From Adiantum capillus-veneris (Eukaryota > Streptophyta > Polypodiopsida > Polypodiales > Pteridaceae), in contig CM043963.1 of assembly GCA_014529385.2 (NCBI GenBank), positions 81,432,412 to 81,496,411 of the forward strand: 64,000 bases of DNA, in the 5' to 3' direction. This document shows positions 9,950 through 20,659 of the stretch, piece by piece (positions within the stretch are counted from its first letter, which is position 1; each line of letters starts with the position of its first letter). Made by a program: the position numbers and the translations under genes. The notes under the pieces are model-generated. The model was given only the letters and a program-made list of their open reading frames with translations, was not told the DNA's origin and made no database searches.

Positions 9950-12435
9950 AAACTGGCAAAAAACCAACATAGAAGCAGAAACTTCTCAGCAATAGCTGGA
10001 GATGGAAAAACTAATTTCAGTGCCACCCATAATGGTGATGCTCAGATTGTGGAAGAAAAGGTGGACATTTTTCAGAGGACTATCCTAGGAATCCTAACAA
10101 TATGGGCATAGCAACTAAAAATCAAAACATTGAGAAAACTAGAAATGCAAAATTTGATGTAAGTGCATCTAATTCGTCATATTTTTATGCAATCAAATCC
10201 TCCTGCATTACCAATACAAACACTAGTAAAATCATGGCAAGTTAAGAATTTGCATGAAGATGCACGGGCATTTGAAAAGCTTAATTTGGAACCATTCAAC
10301 AATAATTTATTACGTGAGTTTAGTCAAAGCATCTAGTTATCACCAAAGAACATAATGTGTGTTAGGTTTGCAAGTGATTCTACATCCACTGCCAATAGTG
10401 TGCAATCATTTACGAGGCTAAGGGACACATCAAAGTGAATGTTGCTAGCATTGTATAAAACACATAATTCCTTTGCACATTATGTAGACCGAGAAAGGCA
10501 ATTGTACAAAAAGGTCGACCGGTATTTGAGAGGCCTACATACAAACTCGTAGAATTATGCCCAGTAATAGATCAGGAAGGATGTTTTATTTTAGGGGAAA
10601 GAATCTGTCATAGCCCATCCTCTCTAGAGCTAAATGACATTACCAGAGTGAATCCAAAACTCTACCCGGAGCCAAACTCTCACCCATCAAAACTCAAGCT
10701 TCAACTTTGTGACTGGACGAGCATATACTTTGACCAAAATGGACGTAGATATAGAAGAGAGTATAAGATCTATGATGCCTTGGGTTTTGAATCCACAGAA
10801 GCTCAAGTCATAGGAGACCCACAGGATAGAAAATATCAAGGTGATGATAATACAAATTATAGCTTGACCTAGAGAGACATATGTCATATTTGATAGCGAT
10901 ACATAGGACAACATGCTGAAGGTTTGCAGATGTGAAACATTGATAGTGCTACACATAGTACACCTTCACAACCCCGGAAGATAATATCAAACCAGAACAA
11001 AAAGTTCTTGGGCCTAGCTCCTTAGTGATCACCCTAGAAAGGGGGGGGGGGGGGGGGGGGGGGGGGCTACAAATCCACAAGCTCAGTTCTTGTACCAAGA
11101 ATTTCCACGTCAGTAAGAAGCCCTAGAAATTCTAGCCAAATGCTTTCAAAGAAGAAACCATTACCAGATCATATGGTTGTTGGAAGCTACCAGTTGACTC
11201 AGATTCAATTGAGATCTAGTGACAAATGCATGTATGAAGATCATGAAGGATAAAAGTTTCAGTTGACTTCCACAAGTCAAAGTCAAAAGACAACAAATCC
11301 CATATTGTTCAAACAATTGCATGCGACCAAACTCACATATACATATAGAATTGTAGGTGGCAATGAATATTAGCAAGTTCATGACCTTGTACAAACCCCT
11401 TCAAAATGGATACATTGACGTCAAAGATTCTCCAAAAATGATGCATAAACTCAAGTTGCTAGAACAGGAGGAGGATCTCTCAAAATTGATGGAAGCTAGA
11501 GCTCAAGAAGCTACACAAATGTCAACACAAAACTATCCTCCAAAGAGATAGATTCTTCCAAAAATTACAATGGATCTTCTAAGATCAAAGGTTACTCAAA
11601 TGCAAGCAAATAATTCTCAACAGTTGCAAAATCAAAAGGAGCAATAGGACAACCAAATGAGCCAACATCAATTAAGGCAGGAGGTCAAAGCCAAGAAGAT
11701 GCAAAAAAAGTTCAATCCAAAGATGCCACCACAACAACAACTGTCAATATAGGAAGAAATCTCGAGAAGATCAAGTGCAACATTACTAGTGAACATGAAG
11801 AAAAGTTGCCAAGCAAAGTAGATCTAGACAAGAACCTAATGTCTTTTTGCACTTGGAAAAAATGTGCCCAACCGCAACTAGAAGATGCACGAGAGTTCAT
11901 TAGCATATCAGGAAAAAAACAAGCAGAATGTTGGGGAATCATTTCCACCGCCATTCAAATAGGTTCATAGATCCTCGTCGCTCAATTTTATGTGATGACA
12001 GTAAAAGGTGTACCGGACAATATAATATTGGGAATTCCATTGGCCCAAATGGTTCTAGAGATACAGAGTTCAAACAAGATACTCCTTCAAAGACAACCAA
12101 GAATGAAGACGATAATTGGCCACCACTGGAAAAAGATAGCACAAAGTCCTTAGGTATAGTTCAAATGGAGACCAATGTCAAAGCAAATCTTATTGAAGAC
12201 AATTCATCTCCACCCAATAGAAACCCCAAAGATCTTAAATCAGATCATGCAGCAGTAAGTGCAATTCAAGCAGAGCAAGTATCAACCATGAAAGCTACTA
12301 AGCAAAAAATGCCATCAAAACTAGAAGTAAGAATTCTTGAGGTTTCAGAGAACCAAGAAGCAATAGGGGTCCAAAGATCAATCACTCATTGTCAACAAAG
12401 TCAATAGATGGAGTTCATAGTGGAAAACAAAGTCC
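9950..12435 (+). pseudogene. Heavily decayed Gyp4 gag/protease region, 5' part
   Basis: Fragments of coding sequence survive between many stops. At 10039-10083 there is a degenerate zinc knuckle (C-x2-C, then GGH, with the last cysteine now tyrosine, followed by PRNPN). From about 10497 to 10872 one frame is open for some 120 codons and includes VELCPVIDQEGCFILGERI and LQLCDWTSIYFDQNGRRY. From 11928 to 12407 another open stretch is lysine- and serine-rich, and an overlapping frame reads VKGVPDNIILGIPLAQMV, reminiscent of a retropepsin tail. Copia1 interrupts it at 12441; similar decayed text resumes at 17886. No function can be active here. Family assignment rests on shared motifs with 18-19 kb and 34.8-36 kb. 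Confidence 0.5.
11041..11066 (+). repeat. Poly-G run of 26
   Basis: An uninterrupted run of 26 G follows CCCTAGAAA. It may derive from a polypurine tract by slippage, or may be an assembly-sensitive homopolymer. Confidence 0.9.
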
Positions 12436-12440
12436 GAGGT

Positions 12441-12632
12441 TGAAGGAGTACGAGCGGAAGTGCGATGCGAGAGAGAGTGCGAGAAGAAGAGCATGACGAT
12501 ATGGTGAACTTGCTCTATTGTAATGTGTAGAGCATAGTGATTTCTTATTAGGTTTTTACAAAAGAATATGTGTACATACCTTGCGGCCTGCCCACTTACC
12601 TGGGCGACCACATTGGGCTTTATACCCCACCA
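12441..12632 (-). repeat. Copia1 3' LTR
   Basis: This 192-bp copy of the terminal repeat starts TGAAGGAGTACGAGC and ends ACCCCACCA in plus-strand reading, where the other LTR ends ACCCCAACA. On the minus strand it begins TGGTGGGGTATAAAG, so the terminal TGTTG has mutated once. It directly follows the polypurine tract. Confidence 0.92.
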
Positions 12633-12650
12633 ACCTCCCACTTAAAGTCC
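12633..12650 (-). promoter_or_regulatory. Copia1 polypurine tract
   Basis: On the minus strand GGACTTTAAGTGGGAGGT lies flush against the 3' LTR. This is the expected RNase H-resistant primer for plus-strand DNA synthesis. Copia2 has a near-identical tract at 22362-22379. Confidence 0.85.
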
Positions 12651-12721
12651 AATGTGGTACTTTAAGTGTGAGACAAGCTACTATACAAGCTAATATACAA
12701 GAGATGTAGAGAAGTGATGTA

Positions 12722-13891
12722 CTACCCTACACCTAACTGCTTGCGAAAATGCGCAAAGCTCTCTATGGGAAGTCCTTTTGTAAGTAGATCAGCAGGATTT
12801 TCTGTGGTGTGAACTTTGACAAGCTGAAATTGCTTATCCTCGAGCATTTCTCTGATGAAATGATACTTCACATCCGCATGCTTTTTCTTTGAGTGATAAA
12901 CTGGATTGCGAGCCAATTGTATAGCACTTTGACTATCACAATATAACACAGGCATCTCTTCTTTGATTCCCAAATCTGTTACTAGTCGATTAAGCCAAAT
13001 TGATTCTTTGCATGCCTCTGATACTGCAACATATTCAGCCTCTGTAGTAGACTTAGTAACACAATCTTCTAATCTAGAACGCCATGATACTGCTCCACCA
13101 GCCAATGTAAAGACATACCCTGACGTAGACATTCGGTTGTCTAAGTCACATGCATAATCTGAGTCTGTAAAACCCTTTACACTTAGCTCCTGACTCCCAT
13201 AGCATATACGCATACTCTTTGTAGCTTTCAGGTATCTCAATATTCCTTTCACTGCCTCCCAATGTTTCTTGCCTGGGTTTGACATGTATCGACTTACTAC
13301 TCCCACTGCAAATGCAATGTCTGGGCGAGTAGCAATCATTGCATACATCAAACTACCCACTGCAGACGCATATGGAATCTTATCCATTTCAGCCTGTTCT
13401 TCCTCAGACACAGGACAATCTTGTTTGCTAAGTTTCACATATGGTGGCAATGGAACACTTAATGCCTTTCCTTTCTCCATATTGAAACGTTGCAAAACCT
13501 TGTCCATATAATCTGTTTGAGATAAGCAAATCAACTTCTTTGATCTGTCTCTCTCAATGCGCATACCAAGTATATGACTTGCCTCACTCATGTCTTTCAT
13601 GTCAAACGATTTTGCCATCTTTGACTTCAAAGCTGAAATTTCTTCCAAGTGCTTCCCAGCAGTTAACATGTCATCCACATACAAAACAAGGATCAGCCAA
13701 CTGCCATCCTTAGCCTTCTTTGTATATAGACAGTGATCGAACTCACTACGTTTGTAGCCTTGAGAAAGCATAAACTTGTGGAATTTATGGTACCATGCCC
13801 TCGGTGATTGTTTTAATCCATAAAGACTCTTTAACAACTGGCATACCCAATCTTCCTTGCCTTTCTCAACAAACCCTTCTGGCTGCTGCAT
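12722..13891 (-). CDS. Copia1 RT C-terminal half and RNase H (uninterrupted 389 codons)
   Basis: Starting at MQQPEGFVEKGKEDWVC, this frame holds the second half of the copia RT (RVT_2 type): SLYGLKQSPRAWYHKF, the catalytic YVDD at 13670-13681, and KSFDMKDMSEASHILGM. Next come the SVGSLMYAM-type block (SAVGSLMYAMIATRPD) and the RNase H domain (GFTDSDYACDLDNRMSTSGY, TKSTTEAEYVAVSEACKE, LYCDSQSAIQLARNP). The tail is HTTENPADLLTKGLP, typical of copia C termini. The D-E-D residues of RNase H appear present. The frame is continuous with the upstream segment across a TAA at 13898-13900, so it was once one polyprotein. It is intact over its own length. Confidence 0.92.
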   Translation of the reverse strand: MQQPEGFVEKGKEDWVCQLLKSLYGLKQSPRAWYHKFHKFMLSQGYKRSEFDHCLYTKKAKDGSWLILVLYVDDMLTAGKHLEEISALKSKMAKSFDMKDMSEASHILGMRIERDRSKKLICLSQTDYMDKVLQRFNMEKGKALSVPLPPYVKLSKQDCPVSEEEQAEMDKIPYASAVGSLMYAMIATRPDIAFAVGVVSRYMSNPGKKHWEAVKGILRYLKATKSMRICYGSQELSVKGFTDSDYACDLDNRMSTSGYVFTLAGGAVSWRSRLEDCVTKSTTEAEYVAVSEACKESIWLNRLVTDLGIKEEMPVLYCDSQSAIQLARNPVYHSKKKHADVKYHFIREMLEDKQFQLVKVHTTENPADLLTKGLPIESFAHFRKQLGVG

Positions 13892-13897
13892 GTAAAT

Positions 13898-14833
13898 TTA
13901 CACATCTAAATCACCATGCAAGAACGCTGTCTTGACATCCATTTGGTGCAACACCAAATCTAATATGGCAACCAATGCAAGAAAGCATCTCAATGTAGTC
14001 ATCTTGACCACCGGAGAGAAGACTTCCTCAAAGTCAATGCCTTGTTCTTGCTTAAAGCCCTTGGCAACAAGCCTTGCTTTGTACTTTGGCTGACTATCAT
14101 GAGCGGTGATCTTATACCTATAAACCCATTTACAGGGTAGAGCCTTTTTGCCCCGTGGTAATTCAACTATCTTCCATGTCTGGTTTTTATGCAGAGCTAT
14201 CATCTCTGACTGCATGGCCAATTGCCAATTCCCGGAGTCCTTCATTTTCACTGCTTCCTTGTAACATGAAGGCTCATTGCAATCAGTCAACATGACATAG
14301 TTCATAGATGGAACAAACCTATCAGGAGGTCGCGTGACACGTCCAGATCTACGCACAATAGGTGGCTCAGGCTCAGCCACAACCTGTGGTTCCACTCTAT
14401 CCTGTCCTTGCTCCTCTTGAGCCCTGACATTTTGTCTTGCATGTGCAGGTCCATCTTCTTGGAAGACAACTCTTCTAATCTCCTCAACCCTCTCTGGTTT
14501 AGAATGATATTTGGATTCATTAAAGTGAACATCATTGCTGCGGACAACCTTTCTCGATTCGGGATCCCAAAGTCTGTACCCCATCTCACCAGAATTACCA
14601 TAGCCTAGAAAGATGCACTTTCTACTCTTTGGCTCAAGTTTGTTCCTAAATTCCTTTGGAACGTGAGTATATGCCTCACAGCCAAAGACTCTGAGATGCT
14701 TGTATGAGGGAATTTTGCCTAACCATACCATCTCTGGCACTGAATCCTTCTGCAAAACCTTGCTTTGATACAGCTTCAGCCCAAAACCGAGAAACACCAT
14801 TTTGAGGAGGATTGTAAGGAGCAGTAAGTTCAC
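13898..14833 (-). pseudogene. Copia1 integrase C-terminal region and RT N-terminal half
   Basis: The frame contains the integrase tail (KHLRVFGCEAYTHVP, then RKCIFLGYGNSGEMGYRLWD) and a variable acidic hinge. The copia RT N-terminus follows: NWQLAMQSEMIALHKNQTW, ALPCKWVYRYK, KARLVAKGFKQ and DFEEVFSPVVKMTTLR, ending LHQMDVKTAFLHGDLDV at a TAA. The reading frame continues after the stop into the catalytic half at 13891. Its start is not a true gene start. It is joined to the integrase core by a shift around 14680-14830, where the end of one frame and the start of the next overlap. Confidence 0.88.
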
Positions 14834-15488
14834 GTTTTATACCTTTTGACTCACAAAAGTCCTGAAAGGCCTTTGAAACATACTCTCCACCATTGTCAAT
14901 GTGTAAGCATTTAAGCTTCTTGCCACTCTGATTCTCCACAAGTGTCACAAATGTTTTGGAAACACTAAACGCTTCATCCTTGTGCTTGAGAAAGTAAACC
15001 CATACTTTCCTCGAGTAATCATCTATAAATGTCATAAAGTAAGAAGCTTCCCCTAGAGATAGGTTAGGCATAGGTCCACACAAATCACTATGAACAAGTG
15101 CTAACTGTGTATCTCTTCTACTGCTTCTATGCTTATGTGGCTGCTGTGTTTGCTTACCATACAGACAATGTTCACAGAATTTAAAATCATTAAATGAAAA
15201 GCCAGGAAAATAACCAGAACGAGACAAGATTTCCATTCCCTTCTTGGACATATGTCCTAACAGGATATGCCACAAAGAAACGTTCGGCTGCTTGGTTACA
15301 TTGATTACATTTTTAGAGACATTTGATACATAAATCATGTAAAGTCCTCCAGACTTTACTCCATGTGCTACTGTCATAGAACCCTTGGATATCTTCCACA
15401 TGTTCTGTCCAAAAGTGGTGACGTATCCAGCATCATCAAGTAAACCTGTGTTGATCAAGCTCTTTGTAATTGCAGGAACATGTCTCAC
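14676..15488 (-). pseudogene. Copia1 GAG-pre-integrase and integrase core, catalytic Glu deleted
   Basis: The pre-integrase zinc-binding segment is visible (LWHILLGHMSKKGMEIL, then FCEHCLYGKQ). The integrase core follows, with the first aspartate in HSDLCGPMPN and the second in CLHIDNGGEY. The third catalytic residue should follow the NPPQNGV motif at once, in an E-R-x-N-R context. Instead the text jumps to RFWAEAVSKQG, so roughly 25 residues including the glutamate are missing. After that the frame runs into nonsense (GFSARDGMVRQ) that is the shifted version of the next domain. Integrase normally inserts element cDNA into chromosomes; this copy could not. Confidence 0.88.
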
Positions 15489-15491
15489 ATT

Positions 15492-16028
15492 CTACAGCGT
15501 GAAAGAAGAGCCATTCTGAAACCTCAATTGAACATCTCCAACACCTAAGATCGCACATGTCTGCCCATTGCCTAGCCGAACATGATCTTTAGTGGTCACA
15601 TAAGAAGTAAACCACTCCTTGTTTGGAGACACATGAAGTGATGCCCCTGAGTCTATTATCCAGTCACTCAATGCATTTCCATCAGATGCTGTAAGAAGAG
15701 CTGAGTCCATTGTATTCTTCAAGAAGTAGATGTCTCCTGACACTAGACTGTCATCCTCTGCAACAGTGTTTGTCACATTTATTTCTTGAATCTTCACTGA
15801 GGACTTGTTCTTCTCACCAATGTCTTCAGCTTTCTCTTTGCCTTTTTCTGTTTTCCATTCTCTGCAGTCTCTTTTCATGTGACCCTTCTTGCCACAATGG
15901 TAGCATTCTATGTCACTCTTGCCTTTAGCACTGCGGGACTTGCTACGAGACTGATTCCTCTTTCCACCTTTGTACTTTTCTTTGGTCCTTCCCCTAACAA
16001 CTAAGGCTGTTCCTTTGCCTTTGTCCAT
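15492..16028 (-). pseudogene. Copia1 Gag nucleocapsid and aspartic protease
   Basis: A basic serine/arginine stretch (RNQSRSKSRSAKGK) precedes a perfect CX2CX4HX4C zinc knuckle, CYHCGKKGHMKRDC. Downstream the protease active site is DWIIDSGASLHVSP, with an intact D-S-G, followed by VRLGNGQTCAILGVGDV. The segment is in the same frame as gag before it and integrase after it. The separating stops at 16062 and 15492 are single in-frame codons. Nucleocapsid binds RNA and the protease matures the polyprotein. Motifs are intact here. Confidence 0.9.
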
Positions 16029-16061
16029 TGTCTTTCTATTGGTTTCTTCAGTAAGCAGACT

Positions 16062-16607
16062 TCATTCTACACCTGCTATGTTCAAACCATCTGGAGGTGC
16101 AGAATTACTCAAAGCTGTGCGAAAAGTGTCCCAACTTTCCGGCAATGTGATCAACAGGAACATAGCTCTAACAGGTTCATCAAACTTGACACCTTGAGCT
16201 GACAACTGACTATAGATTGTGTTGAATTCATTCAGATGATTGGACATAGGTGTCCCTTCTTTCATCTTCAAGTCAACAAGCTTCTTAAGCCAGTATACCT
16301 GTGAAGCTGCACTCTGCTTCTCATAAAGATCACTCAGCTTTAACAATGCTTGATAAGCCGACATCTCGTTTGCTACATTGAAGTAAACGCTTTCTGCCAA
16401 AGTCAGCATAATGGTAGAAAGTGCCAATTCATCCATTTCGCTCCATTCATCTTCGTCCATATCTTCTGGTTTTATCCCCTTGAGCTTTATAGGTTTTATC
16501 TACTTCTTTTGTACCAATACGTGCCAAATCTGCTTCTTCCACAATGGGAAATTGGTTCCATCCAGCTTCTTGATATTGTAAAGAGCAGTGTCTTGTGATC
16601 CAGCCAT
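16062..16607 (-). pseudogene. Copia1 gag capsid, frameshifted near its start
   Basis: The ATG at 16607-16605 opens MAGSQDTALYNIKKLDGTNF, the usual start of plant copia Gag. The frame is lost before about 16500 by a shift in the tryptophan/lysine-rich stretch. It resumes at 16460 as the capsid domain: DELALSTIMLTLAESVYF, LSDLYEKQSAASQVYWLKKL, MKEGTPMSNHLNEFNTIYSQL and LLITLPESWDTFRTAL. This is the copia-type Gag family (UBN2/Retrotran_gag). It would build the particle. The start choice is firm because the N-terminal motif follows directly. Confidence 0.87.
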
Positions 16608-17679
16608 AGCTACGCTTCACAGTGGTTTACTTTCCTGGGAAAATTCGGCAGAGTTTCCCCTGTAAACTGACCTCTGAACCAATATCAACCTGTCAAATGA
16701 ACCAAGAAAGCTTCAGATTCTGCATAAATTTTGGCAGAGTATCCTTTGTAAAATGGCTCTGGTGTACTCAAAAACAGACCAAAAAATAGCTCAAAAAACA
16801 TTGTCTCTCTGACACTGTAAGCTGCGGGTAAACCTGTCCTGCACCTGTACTGTCTATCACTGTCCTGTAAGAATAGACTGTGACAATGCCTCAATGGTAG
16901 TAAAGCAAAGATGCAATCCCAACTGTCTAGCTCACAGTCAATACATCCTAGCTGCCTATCTAAGGGTGCTCGAGGGATCGCTCCAAGAACTGTATCACCG
17001 AAAGGATCTCAACATTCGAGAATCCCCCAGCTCAATAAAACCTCACTCAACCCTCAACAAAGGCTGCAATAAATCTAACAGTACATAGACTTCCCACAAA
17101 GTCATACATCCACAAATTTTCCACTATATGCTGTAACCGCTGCGGCGATTGTTTGCTGCGTGACTCACAGCCAGTAAACCCTCAACAAACATACATCATC
17201 TCTGACAATACATCCCATGTGGAAGTACCTGCAATGTCAGGATGAAATCTGGAATATCAAGCAGCAAACACAAGCTACCTGATGAACTAGTGGATGTTGC
17301 CTATAGTCTGTGTGTAGATGCGTCCGTGTCATATGTGACACGCCTCCAAGAACTGTGAGCCGTCCTTCGATGTGTAGACAGCCACAAATCAACACTCTGG
17401 GAGTGTTGATATCCTCAGCACCTGCAGTTGTAGGCCGAAAACCCCAAATTTGCAGAGTCGGATCTGCATCCGCCGAGACCACGTAGTCGAAAATGGCCTG
17501 CGCAGACCTTTTTCGAAGCCGAACGGTGGCCGAGATGACCTCATAATGAAATTCTGAGAACACCAAGCCGTTCGGGCTTGCCCACAGGATTTGGGGCCGT
17601 GTCTTCGTCTGTCGAATTTCACTCCAATCTGAGCTGGTGACTCTAGCCTCCTGTAGTGCTGCCCCGAGCCTCGATCTGA
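16608..17679 (-). other. Copia1 5' leader, no gene
   Basis: About 1.07 kb separates the primer site from the gag start, long for a copia leader. It is fairly GC-rich near 17400-17620 and has no protein motif I recognise. Several short open frames appear by chance. It could hold packaging signals or an older passenger fragment. Confidence 0.6.
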
Positions 17680-17691
17680 GCTCTGATACCA
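17680..17691 (-). promoter_or_regulatory. Copia1 primer binding site (initiator Met tRNA)
   Basis: On the minus strand TGGTATCAGAGC lies two bases inside the 5' LTR. It is the standard plant site complementary to the 3' end of initiator-Met tRNA, used to prime minus-strand cDNA. It fixes element orientation. Confidence 0.95.
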
Positions 17692-17693
17692 GT

Positions 17694-17885
17694 TGAAGGA
17701 GTACGAGCGGAAGTGCGACGCGAGAGAGAGTGTGAGAAGAAGAGCACGACGATATGGTGAACTCGCTCTACTATAATGTGTAGAGCATAGTGAGTTCTTA
17801 TTAGGTTTTTACAAAAGAATATGTGTACATTCCTGGCGTCCCGCCCCCTTACCTGGGCGACCACATTGGGCTTTATACCCCAACA
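17694..17885 (-). repeat. Copia1 5' LTR with TATA box
   Basis: The 192-bp LTR begins TGTTGGGGTATAAAGCCC on the minus strand and ends at the primer site. TATAAAG at 17871-17877 is a good core promoter candidate. It lies only 8 bases from the LTR edge, leaving a very short U3 and no room for an upstream enhancer inside the LTR. Confidence 0.9.
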
Positions 17886-19195
17886 CAAGTCACCTTCCAT
17901 AGAGACCCTGATAGATCAAGATAAGAGTATGGCAAAAGAAGTACAAGGATCAAGAGAACCACCAATGAAGATAGCTATAGTCCTCAACAATGCAAACGGA
18001 GCAAGTGTTTGATGCAATGCTCTATTGGATAAAGAAGCAAAGTGCAATATGACTGCAAATAGCATTCGAAGGGTCCTTGAGATTAGTCCATACAAATAGG
18101 ATAGCAAAACAATGCTAGGTATGGCTACAAGTCAAGAAGAAATGGCTACTACTCTTAGCATCCAAAAGCATGAGGAATAGTTAAAGTTTCAAGTAAATCC
18201 TTCAAAAGAAATGCCTATAGATGTCATCCTTGGTCATCAATGGCTAGACCATGTAGAGAAGATATAGTGCTATCACTCTCCTTTCCAAGTGGCAGTAAGC
18301 AATTTTTATAGGTACTACTAATGTTGGATTCAAATTTACAAAAGTTACAAGAATCAAGGATACATATTTATTAAAAAAAGGTAAAGCTAAAGTAGACCTA
18401 CAACCGACATCGTAAAAGATGTGACATCATATGCCTCTACATCAAAGAACCCTCATGGATCCTTCAAGCAAGTCAGGCTTTAGAAACACCCAGCCATGTG
18501 ATAATCCATATAATACCTCTAGAGAGCCACCTAAAAAAGCTAAGTTATCTCAGCCCAAGTACTCAAGAAAGCAAAAGAAAGTCAAGCAAGTGTTTTTTTA
18601 AGCAGTTTAGTAAGCAATTTAGTAAAATTTAGTGTGAAGAACAAAGATCAGCACAAAAAGACAAGCACATGGGATGGATAGCATCACAATAAAATTTATA
18701 AAAATAAGAGTATTACAGAGGTAATAGACACATATGGGTACCAAAACCAAAGGTCACGACATATGAACTGCAATCAAGACTTTTCTTGAGTGGAAGGCCA
18801 ACTAGGTATCAACCTCGATAATATCCCAGGATACCTAAGAAGCGATTATAAAAAAGAACAACACCACATGCTGCTAAATTCTACCACACCCCTCAAGACG
18901 ATACAAAGCAGAGATGGATTACAAAGAATTTTCTTCTTGCACAAAGAAGATACATAGGCTATACGAAGATTTGGATACCACCAATTGAAACTACCATATA
19001 AAATCTATATGAAGATCTCAAGATTTCAACAAGACCTAGTGCGATACAAAGTCATCAAAAATCTATGAAAGTAATGAAAGGATTTGGATTCCTAAGTCTT
19101 CCAACACTCCTAGTCAAAAGTCAAATGCCAATAGTCAACGAAGGCCTACAACAACATCAAAGGCTCCTTATTACAATCGGCCTAGCTGACTGTTA
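17886..19195 (+). pseudogene. Decayed Gyp4 region, 3' part
   Basis: Decayed coding text resumes after Copia1. A retropepsin tail is recognisable at about 18195-18265 (MPIDVILGHQWLDHVEKI, the I-L-G motif followed by a tryptophan). Further on, tryptophan motifs recur: IWVPKPK near 18735, IWIPP near 18968 and IWIPKSS near 19080. The same motif type follows the retropepsin at 34.8-35.4 kb, which links the two. Stops are frequent in every frame. No RT or integrase is visible before similarity to Gyp1 starts near 19200 on the other strand. Confidence 0.5.
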
Positions 19196-19249
19196 ACTAA
19201 GCCAACGTCAGCTAGCAGGTGTTTCTCATAGTTGACGTTCTTGTAATGG

Positions 19250-19900
19250 TCCTGCTATGGCCAAAAATTTTGCAATGAATCTTCTATAGTACAAGCACGA
19301 TCCAATAAAACTCCGTAGCTCATGTAGATTCCCTGGTTATAGCCAATGATTTTTCACCTCAAGCTTTTGTGGATCCATGATACCATCCTTTGAGATAATA
19401 TGACCTTAATATTGAATCTTTTCTAAGAAGAATCCACCCTTTTTGTGATTAATGAATAACTTATTCTCTTGCAATGCTTGAAACACTACTTTCAGATGAT
19501 ATTTGTGTTGTTCTTCTAAGGACTTAGAGTAGGCTATGATATTAGCAAAGAATACTCTAGCATAAGCTCTATGTACACAAAAATATATTTCCATCATTTG
19601 ATTGAATGTGGTTGGAATATTTGTCAATCCAAAAGACAGTGACAAGATATTTGTACAAGAAAAAAGGGGTCATAAAGGCTATCCTGTAAAAATCTTTTGA
19701 TACAATTTGTACTATGTGATAGCCACTTTTAAGGTCTATTCTACTAAAGTAGATAGATCCTTGTAGATTATCAAAGAAATCCTCAATCCTTGGGATCAAA
19801 AATATTCTTTATTGTCATCTTCTTTAATGTATGATAGTCTACACAAAATCTATATGTACCATCCTTTTTGTGCACTAATAAGATAAGAGAACAAAATGAC
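19250..19900 (-). pseudogene. Gyp1 copy C reverse transcriptase remnant
   Basis: Overlapping broken frames preserve RT motifs: MIPRIEDFFDNLQGSIYFSR, then DLKSGYH in 19799-19569, and MSLSFGLTNIPTTFNQMME and IIAYSKSLEEQ in 19645-19406. A frameshift lies between SGYH and FGLTN, and the catalytic box has decayed to FANI, losing both aspartates. The finger and linker regions extend to about 19900. It cannot be functional. Confidence 0.82.
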
Positions 19901-20254
19901 AAAGAGCTAGCTCTTACCATTCCTTTTTGCACAAGTTTGTTGACTTGTGACATAATCTCCTATTGAGATAATGAGACTTGTTAGGAGGAGAGCTTCCTCA
20001 TGTGAGCTCAATCCTATGATTTCCATCCCCTTTTCTAGAAGGTAACTCTCCTAGGATGTCATCGCAATAAAAATATTAGCATGTTCATTTAGAAATGAAT
20101 ATAAATCACTTTCTTCTTTTAATGAACCATTAGAAGAGACAAAATTATTTTTAAGGACCTCCTTGACAAATATTTTGTAAGTAGAAATAGAAATCTTTAT
20201 TGATTTGATAGAGTCACCAGATACGATGGGGATGGTGTGCCCCTTCTCATTGGA

Positions 20255-20614
20255 TCACAAAGCAATGTCTCTACCCTTATGCTTAAATGCTACTAACCTC
20301 TCTAGAAACTTGATGGAAGCAGCCATATGATCAAACCATGGTGCTACAAGCAACACATCCTCATTCTTGAGTGGAGAGATGAGAAAATCCTCTTTGTCCA
20401 CATAACATTGAACATGAAGCCTTAACTTTCCAATCAAAGGTGTGAATGGAGTCTCTTGGCCTTCAAAGGGTCCTTCAACAACATATGTTTGTCCCATCTC
20501 ATAAGCATGTATCCTTATCTTTAATGCTAATCCCACATATATAAATTTGTGTGTGGAAACTGAATCAAAGAGGATGAGTACATCATGTTCTTTCACTCTT
20601 CCCATGCATAACAT
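20255..20614 (-). pseudogene. Gyp1 copy C retropepsin
   Basis: The frame LILFDSVSTHKFIYVGLAL holds the active-site aspartate with the glycine of the D-S-G triad replaced by valine. TPFTPLIGKLRLHVQCYVDKEDFLISPLKNEDVLLVAPWFD then matches the right-hand copy closely. The frame is open for about 119 codons but lacks the catalytic glycine. It would have processed Gag-Pol. Confidence 0.82.
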
Positions 20615-20659
20615 AAGGGATTTCCAGGTGAAAGACTACCCCTTGTAGTTCTAGGGGGT

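Larger units (their letters stand above)
12441..17885 (-). mobile_element. Copia1, full-length but damaged Ty1/copia element
   Basis: The two LTRs (12441-12632 and 17694-17885, 192 bp each) flank, on the minus strand, an initiator-Met-tRNA primer site, a leader of about 1 kb, gag, protease, integrase, RT-RNase H and a polypurine tract. Integrase before RT is diagnostic of Ty1/copia. By eye the LTRs differ at about 13 of 192 sites, so the insertion is old. The flanking pentamers GAGGT and CAAGT are at best a decayed TSD. From gag through integrase one frame is used, and integrase to RNase H is a second frame. The lesions are a gag frameshift, a few in-frame stops and an integrase deletion. It sits inside the decayed Gyp4 copy. 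Confidence 0.93.

Noticed and set aside
9680-11394. Minus-strand frames of 60-90 codons in the 9-12 kb region
   Set aside because: No domain, and they lie opposite decayed plus-strand element sequence.
12436-17890. A clean TSD for Copia1
   Set aside because: The flanking pentamers GAGGT and CAAGT differ at two positions, so I do not claim one.
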